A stretch of DNA of 46,872 nucleotides. Origin: Clostridia bacterium (GTDB taxonomy: Bacteria; Bacillota; Clostridia; Oscillospirales; CAG-272). Shown here in pieces: positions 40,137-46,872 of the stretch. Positions within the stretch are counted from its first letter, which is position 1. Every line of letters starts with the position of its first letter. The position numbers and the translations under genes are program-made. The stretch spans positions 1 through 46,872 of the forward strand of contig JAFVOQ010000052.1 in assembly GCA_017505785.1 (NCBI GenBank), read 5' to 3'. The notes below the pieces were generated by a model. That model worked only from the letters and a program-made list of their open reading frames with translations. It had not been told where the DNA came from and did not search any database.

Positions 40137-40433
40137 TTATTTCACAATATAGCAGACTGCACCCAGTCTTATAAAATGTGCCGCAACCGCATCGGCATCC
40201 TCAACAGACTCATGCACGCATACCACCACTCGATCATATCGGGGCATTGTTGTATATTCCCGTGCACGGCAAAAGAGGGCCGCTGCCTCCTCTGCGCTGA
40301 CCGCGTGTCTGATCTCCAACGCTACTCTCGCCTCCCTTGGCAGAAAGGCGCAAGCACAAAAATACCGCACCGCCGCATAAAGACCGAACACGGCGAACAG
40401 CGAGATCACGATCTCAGCAAAAAGAACTGCCAT
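40137..40433 (-). CDS. Small protein with one N-terminal membrane helix, unknown
   Basis: The 98 residues begin with a hydrophobic helix (LFAEIVISLFAVFGLYAAV, about 4-24). A small soluble domain of about 70 residues follows, rich in Ala, Val and Glu, with an alternating pattern such as YDRVVVCVHESVEDADAVA. I do not recognise the family. It is preceded by GGGAGG, lies 15 bases before recD2, and is probably co-transcribed with recD2 and comF. The reading frame has no sign of decay. Confidence 0.6.
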   Translation of the reverse strand: MAVLFAEIVISLFAVFGLYAAVRYFCACAFLPREARVALEIRHAVSAEEAAALFCRAREYTTMPRYDRVVVCVHESVEDADAVAAHFIRLGAVCYIVK

Positions 40434-40507
40434 GTGTACCTCCCGGGGAGCAAATGCGCTCTCTGTGGTAGTCTATGCAAAGCGGTGCGATGCGGTTTAT
40501 TGTGTGA

Positions 40508-41698
40508 TTATTTCAGCAACTCTGCCGCCAAAAGAGGCGCCATATCGCGCTTTTCCCACGGAATATCAAGATCCTCTCTACCCATATGGCCGTAAGCCGC
40601 AACCTGTGCATAAATGGGGCGACGGAGTGCAAAGCGTTCGATAATGGCGGCAGGACGCAGATCAAAGTGGCGTTCTACGGCTGCTGCGATCGCATCCTCG
40701 GGTGCCTTGCCCGTACCAAAGGTATCGATCATGACCGATACGGGACGTGCAACGCCAATGGCATACGCCACCTGCACCTCACACTTGTCGGCAAGCCCTG
40801 CTGCCACCACGTTTTTGGCAATGTAGCGCGCCGCGTAGCAAGCAGAGCGATCCACCTTGGTAGGATCCTTGCCCGAAAATGCGCCGCCACCGTGACGTGC
40901 ATAGCCGCCGTAGGTATCAACAATGATCTTACGGCCCGTAAGGCCCGTATCGCCCGCAGGACCGCCCACAACGAAGCGTCCCGTGGGGTTTACGTAAATA
41001 ATAGTATCGCTATCCAGCAGCTCAGAGGGAATAATGGGCTTGATGACGTGCTCGATCATATCGGCACGGATCTCATCCACGCTGACCTCGGGGGCGTGCT
41101 GGGTGGAAATAACCACCGTATCCACACGTACCGGTTTATCATCCACGTACTCTACGGTCACCTGCGTTTTTCCGTCGGGACGAAGATAGGTAAGCGTACC
41201 GTTTTTGCGTACTGCCGTTAGCTGCTGTGCCAGCTTATGAGCAAGTGAGATCGGCAGGGGCATCAGCTCTGCGGTTTCATTGCAAGCATACCCAAACATC
41301 ATGCCCTGATCGCCTGCACCCGTATCAAGCGCATCTGCCATTTTGCCTTCCTTTGCCTCAAGAGCCTTGTCCACCCCCATAGCAATATCGGGCGACTGCT
41401 CATGGATCGAGCTGAGCACGGCACAGCTATCGCAGTCAAAGCCGTATTTTGCACGGTCGTAACCGATCTCGCGCACGGTGTTTCTTACAACGCTTTGAAT
41501 ATCTACATAAGCCTTGGTGGTAATCTCGCCCATAACGGTAACAAGTCCCGTGGTACAAAAGGTTTCGCACGCAACACGCGACATGGGATCCTGACGAAGC
41601 ATTTCGTCAAGAATAGAATCGGAGATCTTATCACAGATCTTATCGGGATGCCCTTCCGTTACAGATTCGGATGTAAACAGCATTCTTTTTTTACTCAT
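40508..41698 (-). CDS. metK: S-adenosylmethionine synthetase
   Basis: This 396-residue enzyme makes SAM from methionine and ATP. It carries the ATP signature [20 protein letters not shown], the second signature [12 protein letters not shown], and [17 protein letters not shown], which is the P-loop-like region. Start at 41698 follows GAGGTG, about 14 bases from the riboswitch terminator. The gene is monocistronic downstream of a SAM-I riboswitch, so expression falls when SAM is abundant. Confidence 0.97.
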   Translation of the reverse strand: MSKKRMLFTSESVTEGHPDKICDKISDSILDEMLRQDPMSRVACETFCTTGLVTVMGEITTKAYVDIQSVVRNTVREIGYDRAKYGFDCDSCAVLSSIHEQSPDIAMGVDKALEAKEGKMADALDTGAGDQGMMFGYACNETAELMPLPISLAHKLAQQLTAVRKNGTLTYLRPDGKTQVTVEYVDDKPVRVDTVVISTQHAPEVSVDEIRADMIEHVIKPIIPSELLDSDTIIYVNPTGRFVVGGPAGDTGLTGRKIIVDTYGGYARHGGGAFSGKDPTKVDRSACYAARYIAKNVVAAGLADKCEVQVAYAIGVARPVSVMIDTFGTGKAPEDAIAAAVERHFDLRPAAIIERFALRRPIYAQVAAYGHMGREDLDIPWEKRDMAPLLAAELLK

Positions 41699-41711
41699 AA
41701 CACACCTCAAC

Positions 41712-41736
41712 AAAAAATCCCTCGGCAACCGAGGGA
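41712..41736 (-). terminator. SAM riboswitch terminator
   Basis: An 8-bp stem TCCCTCGG / CCGAGGGA (41718-41725 with 41729-41736) is followed by six T residues on the minus strand. It is the expression platform of the SAM-I switch. Confidence 0.9.
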
Positions 41737-41748
41737 GAAATTAAAAAA

Positions 41749-41832
41749 GCTCATCTCTCGGGATTTAGCACCTTGTTAAAAACAGGTTGCTGTAGGGTCA
41801 CGGGGCCTGTCCCTCGCCTACTCTTGATGATA
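41749..41832 (-). promoter_or_regulatory. SAM-I (S-box) riboswitch aptamer
   Basis: Read on the minus strand, the order CAAGAGTAGGCGAGGGAC, GGCCCCGTGA, CAGCAACC, AAGGTGCTAAATCC and GAGATGAG matches the conserved core of the SAM-I aptamer. Outer TCATC and GATGA make P1. Binding of SAM would favour the following terminator and switch metK off. Confidence 0.93.
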
Positions 41833-41849
41833 TATCGTATTACTTTAAC

Positions 41850-41878
41850 AGTATAACACAAACCCCTTGCCATTGCAA
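41850..41878 (-). promoter_or_regulatory. metK promoter, inside the upstream terminator hairpin
   Basis: TTGCAA (41873-41878) and TATACT (41850-41855) on the minus strand are 17 bases apart. The -35 and spacer lie within the 15-bp hairpin at 41856-41889. Confidence 0.65.
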
Positions 41879-41889
41879 GGGGTTTGTGT
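41856..41889 (-). terminator. Terminator of the small multidrug-export gene
   Basis: ACACAAACCCCTTGC (41856-41870) pairs perfectly with 41875-41889 around a CATT loop. It follows the stop of the upstream gene, and T-rich bases follow on the minus strand. Confidence 0.75.
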
Positions 41890-41904
41890 CGATATTTTTA
41901 GAAT

Positions 41905-42417
41905 TCAAGCAAAAATCTTAAATGCCGCCACAACGCTGTAAGAGGCGAGTGTCATAATAGCACCCGCAAGCATGACGCCAAGAAGGCAGGATAAAAACGC
42001 CTTGTGCGGCTTCATATCAATGGTAGCGGCAACAAGCGATCCCGTCCACGCGCCCGTGACAGGCAAAGGGATCGCCACGAAAAGGCAAACGCCCCAAAAG
42101 GAATATTTTTCTATCTTGTGGCGGTTTTTCTCAGCTTTACGGGTAAGCCAGCCACCGATCTTATTAAAAAATTTAATGCGGCAGCGCGTCATCCAAGCAA
42201 TCACCTTTTTGATAAAAAGCAAAATAAAGGGCACGGGAAGCATGTTTCCAAGCACGGCAAACAGATAGCTCTGCCACCAAGGCAGCTGAAGGGCGGCACC
42301 AAGCGGTATTGCGCCTCGCAGCTCAATAATGGGGATCATTGCACAGATCATAACACCAAAGTGTGCGCCAAGCGTTTCTGTAAGAAAGACCTCAATTGCT
42401 TCAATGATAGCGTGCAT
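41905..42417 (-). CDS. Small multidrug-export family membrane protein
   Basis: This 170-residue integral membrane protein has about four to five helices and the family signature MIPIIELRGAIPLGAAL near residue 27. Further along, IPLPVTGAWTGSLVAATI is another conserved block. It belongs to the COG2426 / Sm_multidrug_ex group, whose transport role is weakly supported in the literature. It starts 13 bases after ribU and is probably co-transcribed with it, which does not by itself prove a flavin link. Confidence 0.85.
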   Translation of the reverse strand: MHAIIEAIEVFLTETLGAHFGVMICAMIPIIELRGAIPLGAALQLPWWQSYLFAVLGNMLPVPFILLFIKKVIAWMTRCRIKFFNKIGGWLTRKAEKNRHKIEKYSFWGVCLFVAIPLPVTGAWTGSLVAATIDMKPHKAFLSCLLGVMLAGAIMTLASYSVVAAFKIFA

Positions 42418-42429
42418 AAATGCTCTCCT

Positions 42430-43143
42430 TTATTTTGATATGCCGAAATCAAATACACCGTCAAATACTGTGAAAATGAGCACCATGGATACGGCGATCA
42501 GCAAAACGGCAACCGCTGCGACGATCACCGTGGTAAAACGGCTTTTTGACTTTGCCAATGCCTCGTTCCCCTTCTCCTCTTTTACAACGCGGCGCGGTAA
42601 AAATCCGCCCTTGCGCAGTGCGCGTGACACGGGCTTATACAGCAGCAGTACAACGCCTACGTTTGCGATCGCCTTTAAAAGATTAAAGGGAAACAGCAGC
42701 GTGGGGATCATTTCACGCACCGCCTCTGCCGTCACTCCCATATAATACGGCGTAACAACAAGATTGGCAACAAGCATGACGGCAATCATTAAAAATGCGC
42801 CCGAAAGCAATGCCACAACTGCGCCCCAAAGGGTTTTTTTGTATTTGTATATGAGCGACGCGGTAACACTAAAGGCCACCGAGCCGAGTATGTTCATAAT
42901 AAGACCGTAATAGCCGGTTGAACTGACAGCAAGCTCAAACACCGGCACGACAACTGAAACAATCAGTGCCGAAACGGGGCCAAAGCAGAGCCCACAAAGC
43001 GTAATTACGGCATCCTTGACGTCAAGGGTGAGAAATCCCACCTTAATATGGATCACAAGCATGGCAACGTATGCCATGGCACAAAACATGGCGATAATTA
43101 CCATGCGGCGAATCGCTTCGCCTCTTTTCGTATGATAATGCAT
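42430..43143 (-). CDS. ribU: ECF transporter S component, riboflavin-specific (RibU-like)
   Basis: This 237-residue membrane protein has the six-helix S-component fold, including the early AMFCAMAYVAMLVI helix and LDVKDAVITLCGLCFGPVSA. It would capture riboflavin and work with a shared energising module (EcfA, EcfA', EcfT) not in this window. The FMN riboswitch upstream supports the substrate. Relative to usual RibU (about 190-210 residues) the C-terminus carries a basic linker and one more hydrophobic helix (TTVIVAAVAVLLIAVSMVLI, about 205-227). GGGAGG precedes the ATG at 43143. Confidence 0.9.
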   Translation of the reverse strand: MHYHTKRGEAIRRMVIIAMFCAMAYVAMLVIHIKVGFLTLDVKDAVITLCGLCFGPVSALIVSVVVPVFELAVSSTGYYGLIMNILGSVAFSVTASLIYKYKKTLWGAVVALLSGAFLMIAVMLVANLVVTPYYMGVTAEAVREMIPTLLFPFNLLKAIANVGVVLLLYKPVSRALRKGGFLPRRVVKEEKGNEALAKSKSRFTTVIVAAVAVLLIAVSMVLIFTVFDGVFDFGISK

Positions 43144-43195
43144 AACAGCCTCCCAAATTTAAAGTAATAATCGCAAAATTGTGGGAAGATATACG

Positions 43196-43225
43196 CCAAA
43201 AATAAAGCCCGACAAACATGTCGGG
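43196..43225 (-). terminator. FMN riboswitch terminator
   Basis: The stem CCCGACA / TGTCGGG (43208-43214 with 43219-43225) is followed on the minus strand by CTTTATTTTT. It lies between the FMN aptamer and ribU. Confidence 0.8.
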
Positions 43226-43242
43226 GCCAAAATAGCGCAAAG

Positions 43243-43370
43243 TATCTTCTCTCATCCGGACTTTAACCGTCGGCACAGGAATTGCACCTGTTCGGCTCCC
43301 TTAAAGGAGTTCGTGGGCTTATGAGCTTGCTCGTTTACCACCGATATGGAATTTCACCAATCCCCGAAAA
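43243..43370 (-). promoter_or_regulatory. FMN riboswitch (RFN element)
   Basis: On the minus strand, GGGGATTGGTGAAATTCC, CGGTGGT, AGCCCACGA, GGTGCAATTCCTGTGCCGAC and AAAGTCCGGATGAGAGAAG match the conserved RFN core in order. Bound FMN would favour the following terminator and lower ribU expression. Confidence 0.95.
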
Positions 43371-43392
43371 TATTCTATGTAAAGATTAGAAG

Positions 43393-43423
43393 TAACTCCC
43401 GACCCATTTCGGGTCGGGAGTTA
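43393..43423 (-). terminator. Terminator after tuf
   Basis: TAACTCCCGACCC (43393-43405) pairs with 43411-43423 around ATTTC. It lies 30 bases past the tuf stop codon and before the FMN element. Confidence 0.8.
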
Positions 43424-43452
43424 TTGTTATTGACGCAAAAATCAGAGTTTAA

Positions 43453-44655
43453 TTACTCAATGATCTTAGAAACAACGCCGGAACCAACGGTTCTGCCACC
43501 CTCACGGATAGCGAAACGAAGGCCCTCTTCACAAGCGATGGGGCTGATAAGCTCAACGGTCATATCAACGTTATCGCCGGGACGGCACATCTCAACACCT
43601 TCAGGAAGGTTGATCGTACCGGTAACGTCGGTAGTTCTGAAGTAGAACTGAGGACGGTAGCCAGCGAAGAAGGGCTTGGAACGGCCGCCTTCCTTCTCGG
43701 TAAGAACGTAAACCTGACCAAGGAACTTGGTGTGGGGCTTAACGGAGCCGGGCTTAGCAAGAACCTGACCGCGCTCGATCTCGTCCTTAGCTACGCCACG
43801 AAGCAGTGCGCCGATGTTGTCACCAGCCTCTGCCTGGGGCAGGAGCTTGTGGAACATCTCAACACCGGTAACGGTGGTGTTCTTGGTTTCGGTGGAAAGA
43901 CCAACGATCTCAACAACATCGCCTACCTTAACGGTACCACGCTCTACACGACCGGTAGCAACAGTGCCACGACCGGAAATGGAGAACACGTCCTCAACAG
44001 GCATCAAGAAGTCAAGGTCTGCCTGACGAGCAGGGGTAGGAATGTAGGAGTCAACAGCCTCCATGAGCTCGAGAATGCAAGCATACTCGGGAGCGTTGAT
44101 GTCAGTGCTGGTGGAGGTAAGAGCCTCACGAGCAGAACCACGGATAATGGGAGTGTCATCGCCCGGGAAGTCGTACTCGGAAAGGAGCTCACGAATTTCC
44201 ATGTCGATGAGGTCAAGCAGCTCTTCGTCAGCGATGTCGCACTTGTTCATGAATACAACAAGTGCAGGAACGCCTACCTGACGGGAAAGAAGAACGTGCT
44301 CGCGGGTCTGCTGAAGAGGACCGTCGGTACCTGCAACAACCAGGATAGCACCGTCCATCTGAGCAGCACCGGTGATCATGTTCTTAACGTAGTCGGCGTG
44401 TCCGGGGCAGTCAAAGTGAGCGTAGTGACGGTTAGCCGTTTCGTACTCTACGTGACGGGTGTTGATTGTGATACCACGTGCTCTCTCTTCGGGAGCGTTG
44501 TCGATCTGATCGTAAGCCAAGAACTCGTTCTTGCCGTTTGCAAGAGAAAGAGTCTTAGTGATAGCAGCGGTAAGAGTGGTCTTACCGTGGTCAACGTGAC
44601 CGATGGTACCAATGTTAACGTGCGGTTTTGTTCTTTCAAAGGTTTCCTTTGCCAT
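43453..44655 (-). CDS. tuf: Elongation factor Tu
   Basis: This 400-residue GTPase delivers aminoacyl-tRNA to the ribosome. Motifs are G1 [10 protein letters not shown], the effector region [11 protein letters not shown]3 [12 protein letters not shown], and G4 NKCD. The two beta-barrel domains follow, with the last part [19 protein letters not shown]. It follows fusA by 39 bases in the str operon order, with GGAGG before the ATG. Confidence 0.98.
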   Translation of the reverse strand: MAKETFERTKPHVNIGTIGHVDHGKTTLTAAITKTLSLANGKNEFLAYDQIDNAPEERARGITINTRHVEYETANRHYAHFDCPGHADYVKNMITGAAQMDGAILVVAGTDGPLQQTREHVLLSRQVGVPALVVFMNKCDIADEELLDLIDMEIRELLSEYDFPGDDTPIIRGSAREALTSTSTDINAPEYACILELMEAVDSYIPTPARQADLDFLMPVEDVFSISGRGTVATGRVERGTVKVGDVVEIVGLSTETKNTTVTGVEMFHKLLPQAEAGDNIGALLRGVAKDEIERGQVLAKPGSVKPHTKFLGQVYVLTEKEGGRSKPFFAGYRPQFYFRTTDVTGTINLPEGVEMCRPGDNVDMTVELISPIACEEGLRFAIREGGRTVGSGVVSKIIE

Positions 44656-44694
44656 TGTAGTATCCTCCGTAATAAAAATTTGAATTTGTTAAAA

Positions 44695-46809
44695 TCAACC
44701 GTTGCCCTTATTGCGTTTTGCAACGATTTCTTCCTGAATGGACTTCGGCACCTGCTCGAAGCCGCAGGGCTCCATAGCGTAGACGCCACGACCCTGCGTT
44801 TTGGAACGAAGGTCGGTTGCGTAGCCAAACATATTGGCAAGCGGTACAACTGCGTGAACCTCGGTTGCACCGTTGGTCGGCTCCATGGACTGGATCTGAC
44901 CGCGGCGAGAGTTGAAGTCGCCGATAACGTCACCAAGATAATCATCCGGCACGGTCGTAACGACCTTCATAATCGGCTCGGTAAGAACGGGATCTGCTTT
45001 ACGCATAGCCGCCTTGATCGCAATAGAGCCTGCGATCTTGAACGCCATTTCAGAGGAGTCAACCTCGTGGTAAGAGCCATCATACAGGGTTACCTTGATG
45101 TCCACTACGTTGTAACCTGCAAGCACGCCACTCTGCAGTGCGCCCTGAATACCGTTGTCAACAGCGGGGATATATTCCTTCGGAATTGCACCGCCGGTAA
45201 CAGCGTTGACGAACTCGTAACCCTTGCCGGTTTCGTTGGGCTCAACAGTGATCTTAACGTGACCATACTGACCGGAACCACCACTCTGACGCTTGTACTT
45301 CTCTTCGTGGTCGACCTTTTTCTTGATGGTCTCCTTGTATGCAACCTGAGGTGCACCGATGTTTGCCTCTACCTTAAATTCGCGCAAAAGACGGTCAACG
45401 ATGATCTCAAGGTGCAGCTCGCCCATACCTGCGATAATGGTCTGACCCGTTTCCTCATCCGTGTAGGTGCGGAAGGTGGGGTCCTCCTCGGCAAGCTTAG
45501 CAAGTGCGATACCCATTTTCTCCTGACCTGCCTTGGTTTTGGGCTCGATAGCCACGTGAATAACGGGCTCGGGGAAAACCATGGATTCAAGAATAACGGG
45601 ATGCTTTTCGTCACAGAAGGTATCGCCCGTGGTGGTGTTCTTCACACCAACAACGGCTGCGATATCACCGCTGTAGCAAACGTCGATATCCGAACGGTTG
45701 TTTGCATGCATCTGTAGAATACGGCCGAAGCGCTCGCGCACGCCCTTTGTAGAGTTGTAAGCCGTAGTGCCCGCCGCGATAGAACCGGAGTACACGCGGA
45801 AGAAGCAAAGCTTACCAACGAACGGGTCGGTCATGATCTTGAATGCAAGTGCGGAGAACGGAGCGTTGTCGTCTGCAGGGCGCTCCTCCTCTTCCTCGGT
45901 ATCGGGGTTGACACCCTTGATAGCAGGAATGTCAAGCGGAGAAGGCATATAGTCAAGAACAGCGTCGAGCAGCTTTTGCACGCCCTTGTTCTTGTAAGAG
46001 GTACCGCAGATAACGGGAACGATCTCGTTATTGATGGTAGCCTTGCGGAGTGCCGTCTTGAGCTCCTCAACGGTGATCTCCTCATCCATGAGGAACTTCT
46101 CCATGAGCTCGTCATCGGTTGCGCAAATTGCCTCAACCATGGCGGCACGGTATTCCTCTGCCTTTTCCTTCATATCCTCCGGAATGGGCTCAACGCGCAT
46201 ATCCTTACCCATGTCGTCGTAGTAAACATCGGCTTCCATGTTCATCAGGTCGATGATGCCGCGGAAGAGCGACTCGGAGCCAATGGGGAGCTGGATCGGA
46301 ACGGCATTCGCCTTCAGACGCTCCTTGATCATGTCTACAACACGGTAGAAGTTTGCACCGGTGATATCCATTTTGTTGACATAGCACATACGCGGTACGC
46401 GGTACTTGTCCGCCTGACGCCAAACGGTTTCAGACTGGGGCTCTACGCCGCCCTTTGCACAAAGAACGGTAACAGAGCCGTCGAGTACGCGCAGCGAACG
46501 CTCTACCTCTACGGTAAAGTCAACGTGACCGGGGGTATCGATAATGTTGATACGGTGGCCTGCATCCTTCTGACCCACCTTTTCGGTATGGGTCCAGAAG
46601 CAAGTGGTCGCAGCAGAGGTGATCGTGATGCCACGCTCCTGCTCCTGTGCCATCCAGTCCATCGTAGCTGCACCCTCGTGCGTTTCGCCGATCTTGTGGG
46701 TTTTACCCGTGTAGAACAGGATACGCTCGGTAGTGGTGGTTTTACCGGCATCGATATGTGCCATGATGCCGATATTACGAGTCCTTTGAAGCGGATATTC
46801 TCTTGCCAT
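44695..46809 (-). CDS. fusA: Elongation factor G
   Basis: This 704-residue GTPase drives translocation. Motifs are G1 [15 protein letters not shown]2 [11 protein letters not shown]3 [19 protein letters not shown], and G4 NKMD. The domain IV/V region has [20 protein letters not shown] and [20 protein letters not shown]. Length is the family norm. AAAGGAG precedes the ATG. It lies between rpsG and tuf on the same strand. Confidence 0.98.
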   Translation of the reverse strand: MAREYPLQRTRNIGIMAHIDAGKTTTTERILFYTGKTHKIGETHEGAATMDWMAQEQERGITITSAATTCFWTHTEKVGQKDAGHRINIIDTPGHVDFTVEVERSLRVLDGSVTVLCAKGGVEPQSETVWRQADKYRVPRMCYVNKMDITGANFYRVVDMIKERLKANAVPIQLPIGSESLFRGIIDLMNMEADVYYDDMGKDMRVEPIPEDMKEKAEEYRAAMVEAICATDDELMEKFLMDEEITVEELKTALRKATINNEIVPVICGTSYKNKGVQKLLDAVLDYMPSPLDIPAIKGVNPDTEEEEERPADDNAPFSALAFKIMTDPFVGKLCFFRVYSGSIAAGTTAYNSTKGVRERFGRILQMHANNRSDIDVCYSGDIAAVVGVKNTTTGDTFCDEKHPVILESMVFPEPVIHVAIEPKTKAGQEKMGIALAKLAEEDPTFRTYTDEETGQTIIAGMGELHLEIIVDRLLREFKVEANIGAPQVAYKETIKKKVDHEEKYKRQSGGSGQYGHVKITVEPNETGKGYEFVNAVTGGAIPKEYIPAVDNGIQGALQSGVLAGYNVVDIKVTLYDGSYHEVDSSEMAFKIAGSIAIKAAMRKADPVLTEPIMKVVTTVPDDYLGDVIGDFNSRRGQIQSMEPTNGATEVHAVVPLANMFGYATDLRSKTQGRGVYAMEPCGFEQVPKSIQEEIVAKRNKGNG

Positions 46810-46824
46810 ATCGGGACTCCTTTA

Positions 46825-46872
46825 TTAATATCTGTAATGGGCGAAAGCCTTGTTGGCTTCTGCCATTCTGTG
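46825..46872 (-). CDS. rpsG: 30S ribosomal protein S7, C-terminal end only (cut by window edge)
   Basis: The last 15 codons plus TAA read HRMAEANKAFAHYRY, which matches the conserved C-terminus of S7 (MAEANKAFAHYRW in many species). The gene continues beyond the right edge. The stop lies 15 bases before the fusA start, giving the usual rpsG-fusA-tuf order. Confidence 0.93.
   Translation of the reverse strand, partial: HRMAEANKAFAHYRY

Overview
The window looks like a chromosomal segment of an anaerobic, low-to-mid GC member of the Clostridia (Bacillota). The evidence is the Gram-positive style ribosome binding sites, an rpsG-fusA-tuf block, a SAM-I riboswitch before metK, an FMN riboswitch before a RibU-like ECF S component, Hpt next to an NCS2 purine permease, MEP-pathway ispE, and a tmRNA whose tag ends in ADENVALAA. 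The order or family cannot be fixed by eye. Most genes are housekeeping and lie on the minus strand. There is no phage, CRISPR or transposase gene.

Layout: (1) 1-5030: a membrane-bound XRE regulator, glutamine synthetase, and the hpt-permease purine salvage pair. (2) 5047-8875: a three-gene sugar or polyol operon (TIM-barrel isomerase plus two Gfo/Idh/MocA dehydrogenases), divergent from an AraC regulator, with a readable operator between them. (3) 9133-12422: an isolated ECF sigma factor carrying a very large C-terminal extension. (4) 12423-17839: tmRNA (ssrA) and smpB about 4 kb apart on one strand, separated by a palindrome array and a 1284-residue membrane-anchored repeat protein. A duplicated scrap of the ssrA 3' end lies beyond the tmRNA. 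(5) 17892-20939: an XRE/TPR regulator translationally coupled to a small lipoprotein, cytidine deaminase, a hairpin-repeat tract, and rplM-rpsI. (6) 21189-28451: an S1-domain protein, ispE, an AI-2E/DUF4234 fusion, and the htpG - prephenate-dehydratase-like - TSCPD cluster. (7) 28660-34301: two large leucine-rich-repeat surface proteins; the upstream one is a MerR-type DNA-binding protein joined through one membrane helix to an extracellular LRR domain. (8) 34472-46872: pepD, an MreB-like gene, comF-recD2-small ORF, riboswitch-controlled metK, a small multidrug-export family protein, FMN-riboswitch ribU, tuf, fusA and the end of rpsG.

The most promising candidates for undescribed biology are the MerR-TM-LRR protein with its LRR lipoprotein neighbour (a possible one-component surface sensor), the ECF sigma factor with about 880 extra residues and no anti-sigma gene, and the extracellular repeat protein lying between ssrA and smpB. 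All functional statements come from reading motifs by eye; no database search was run.
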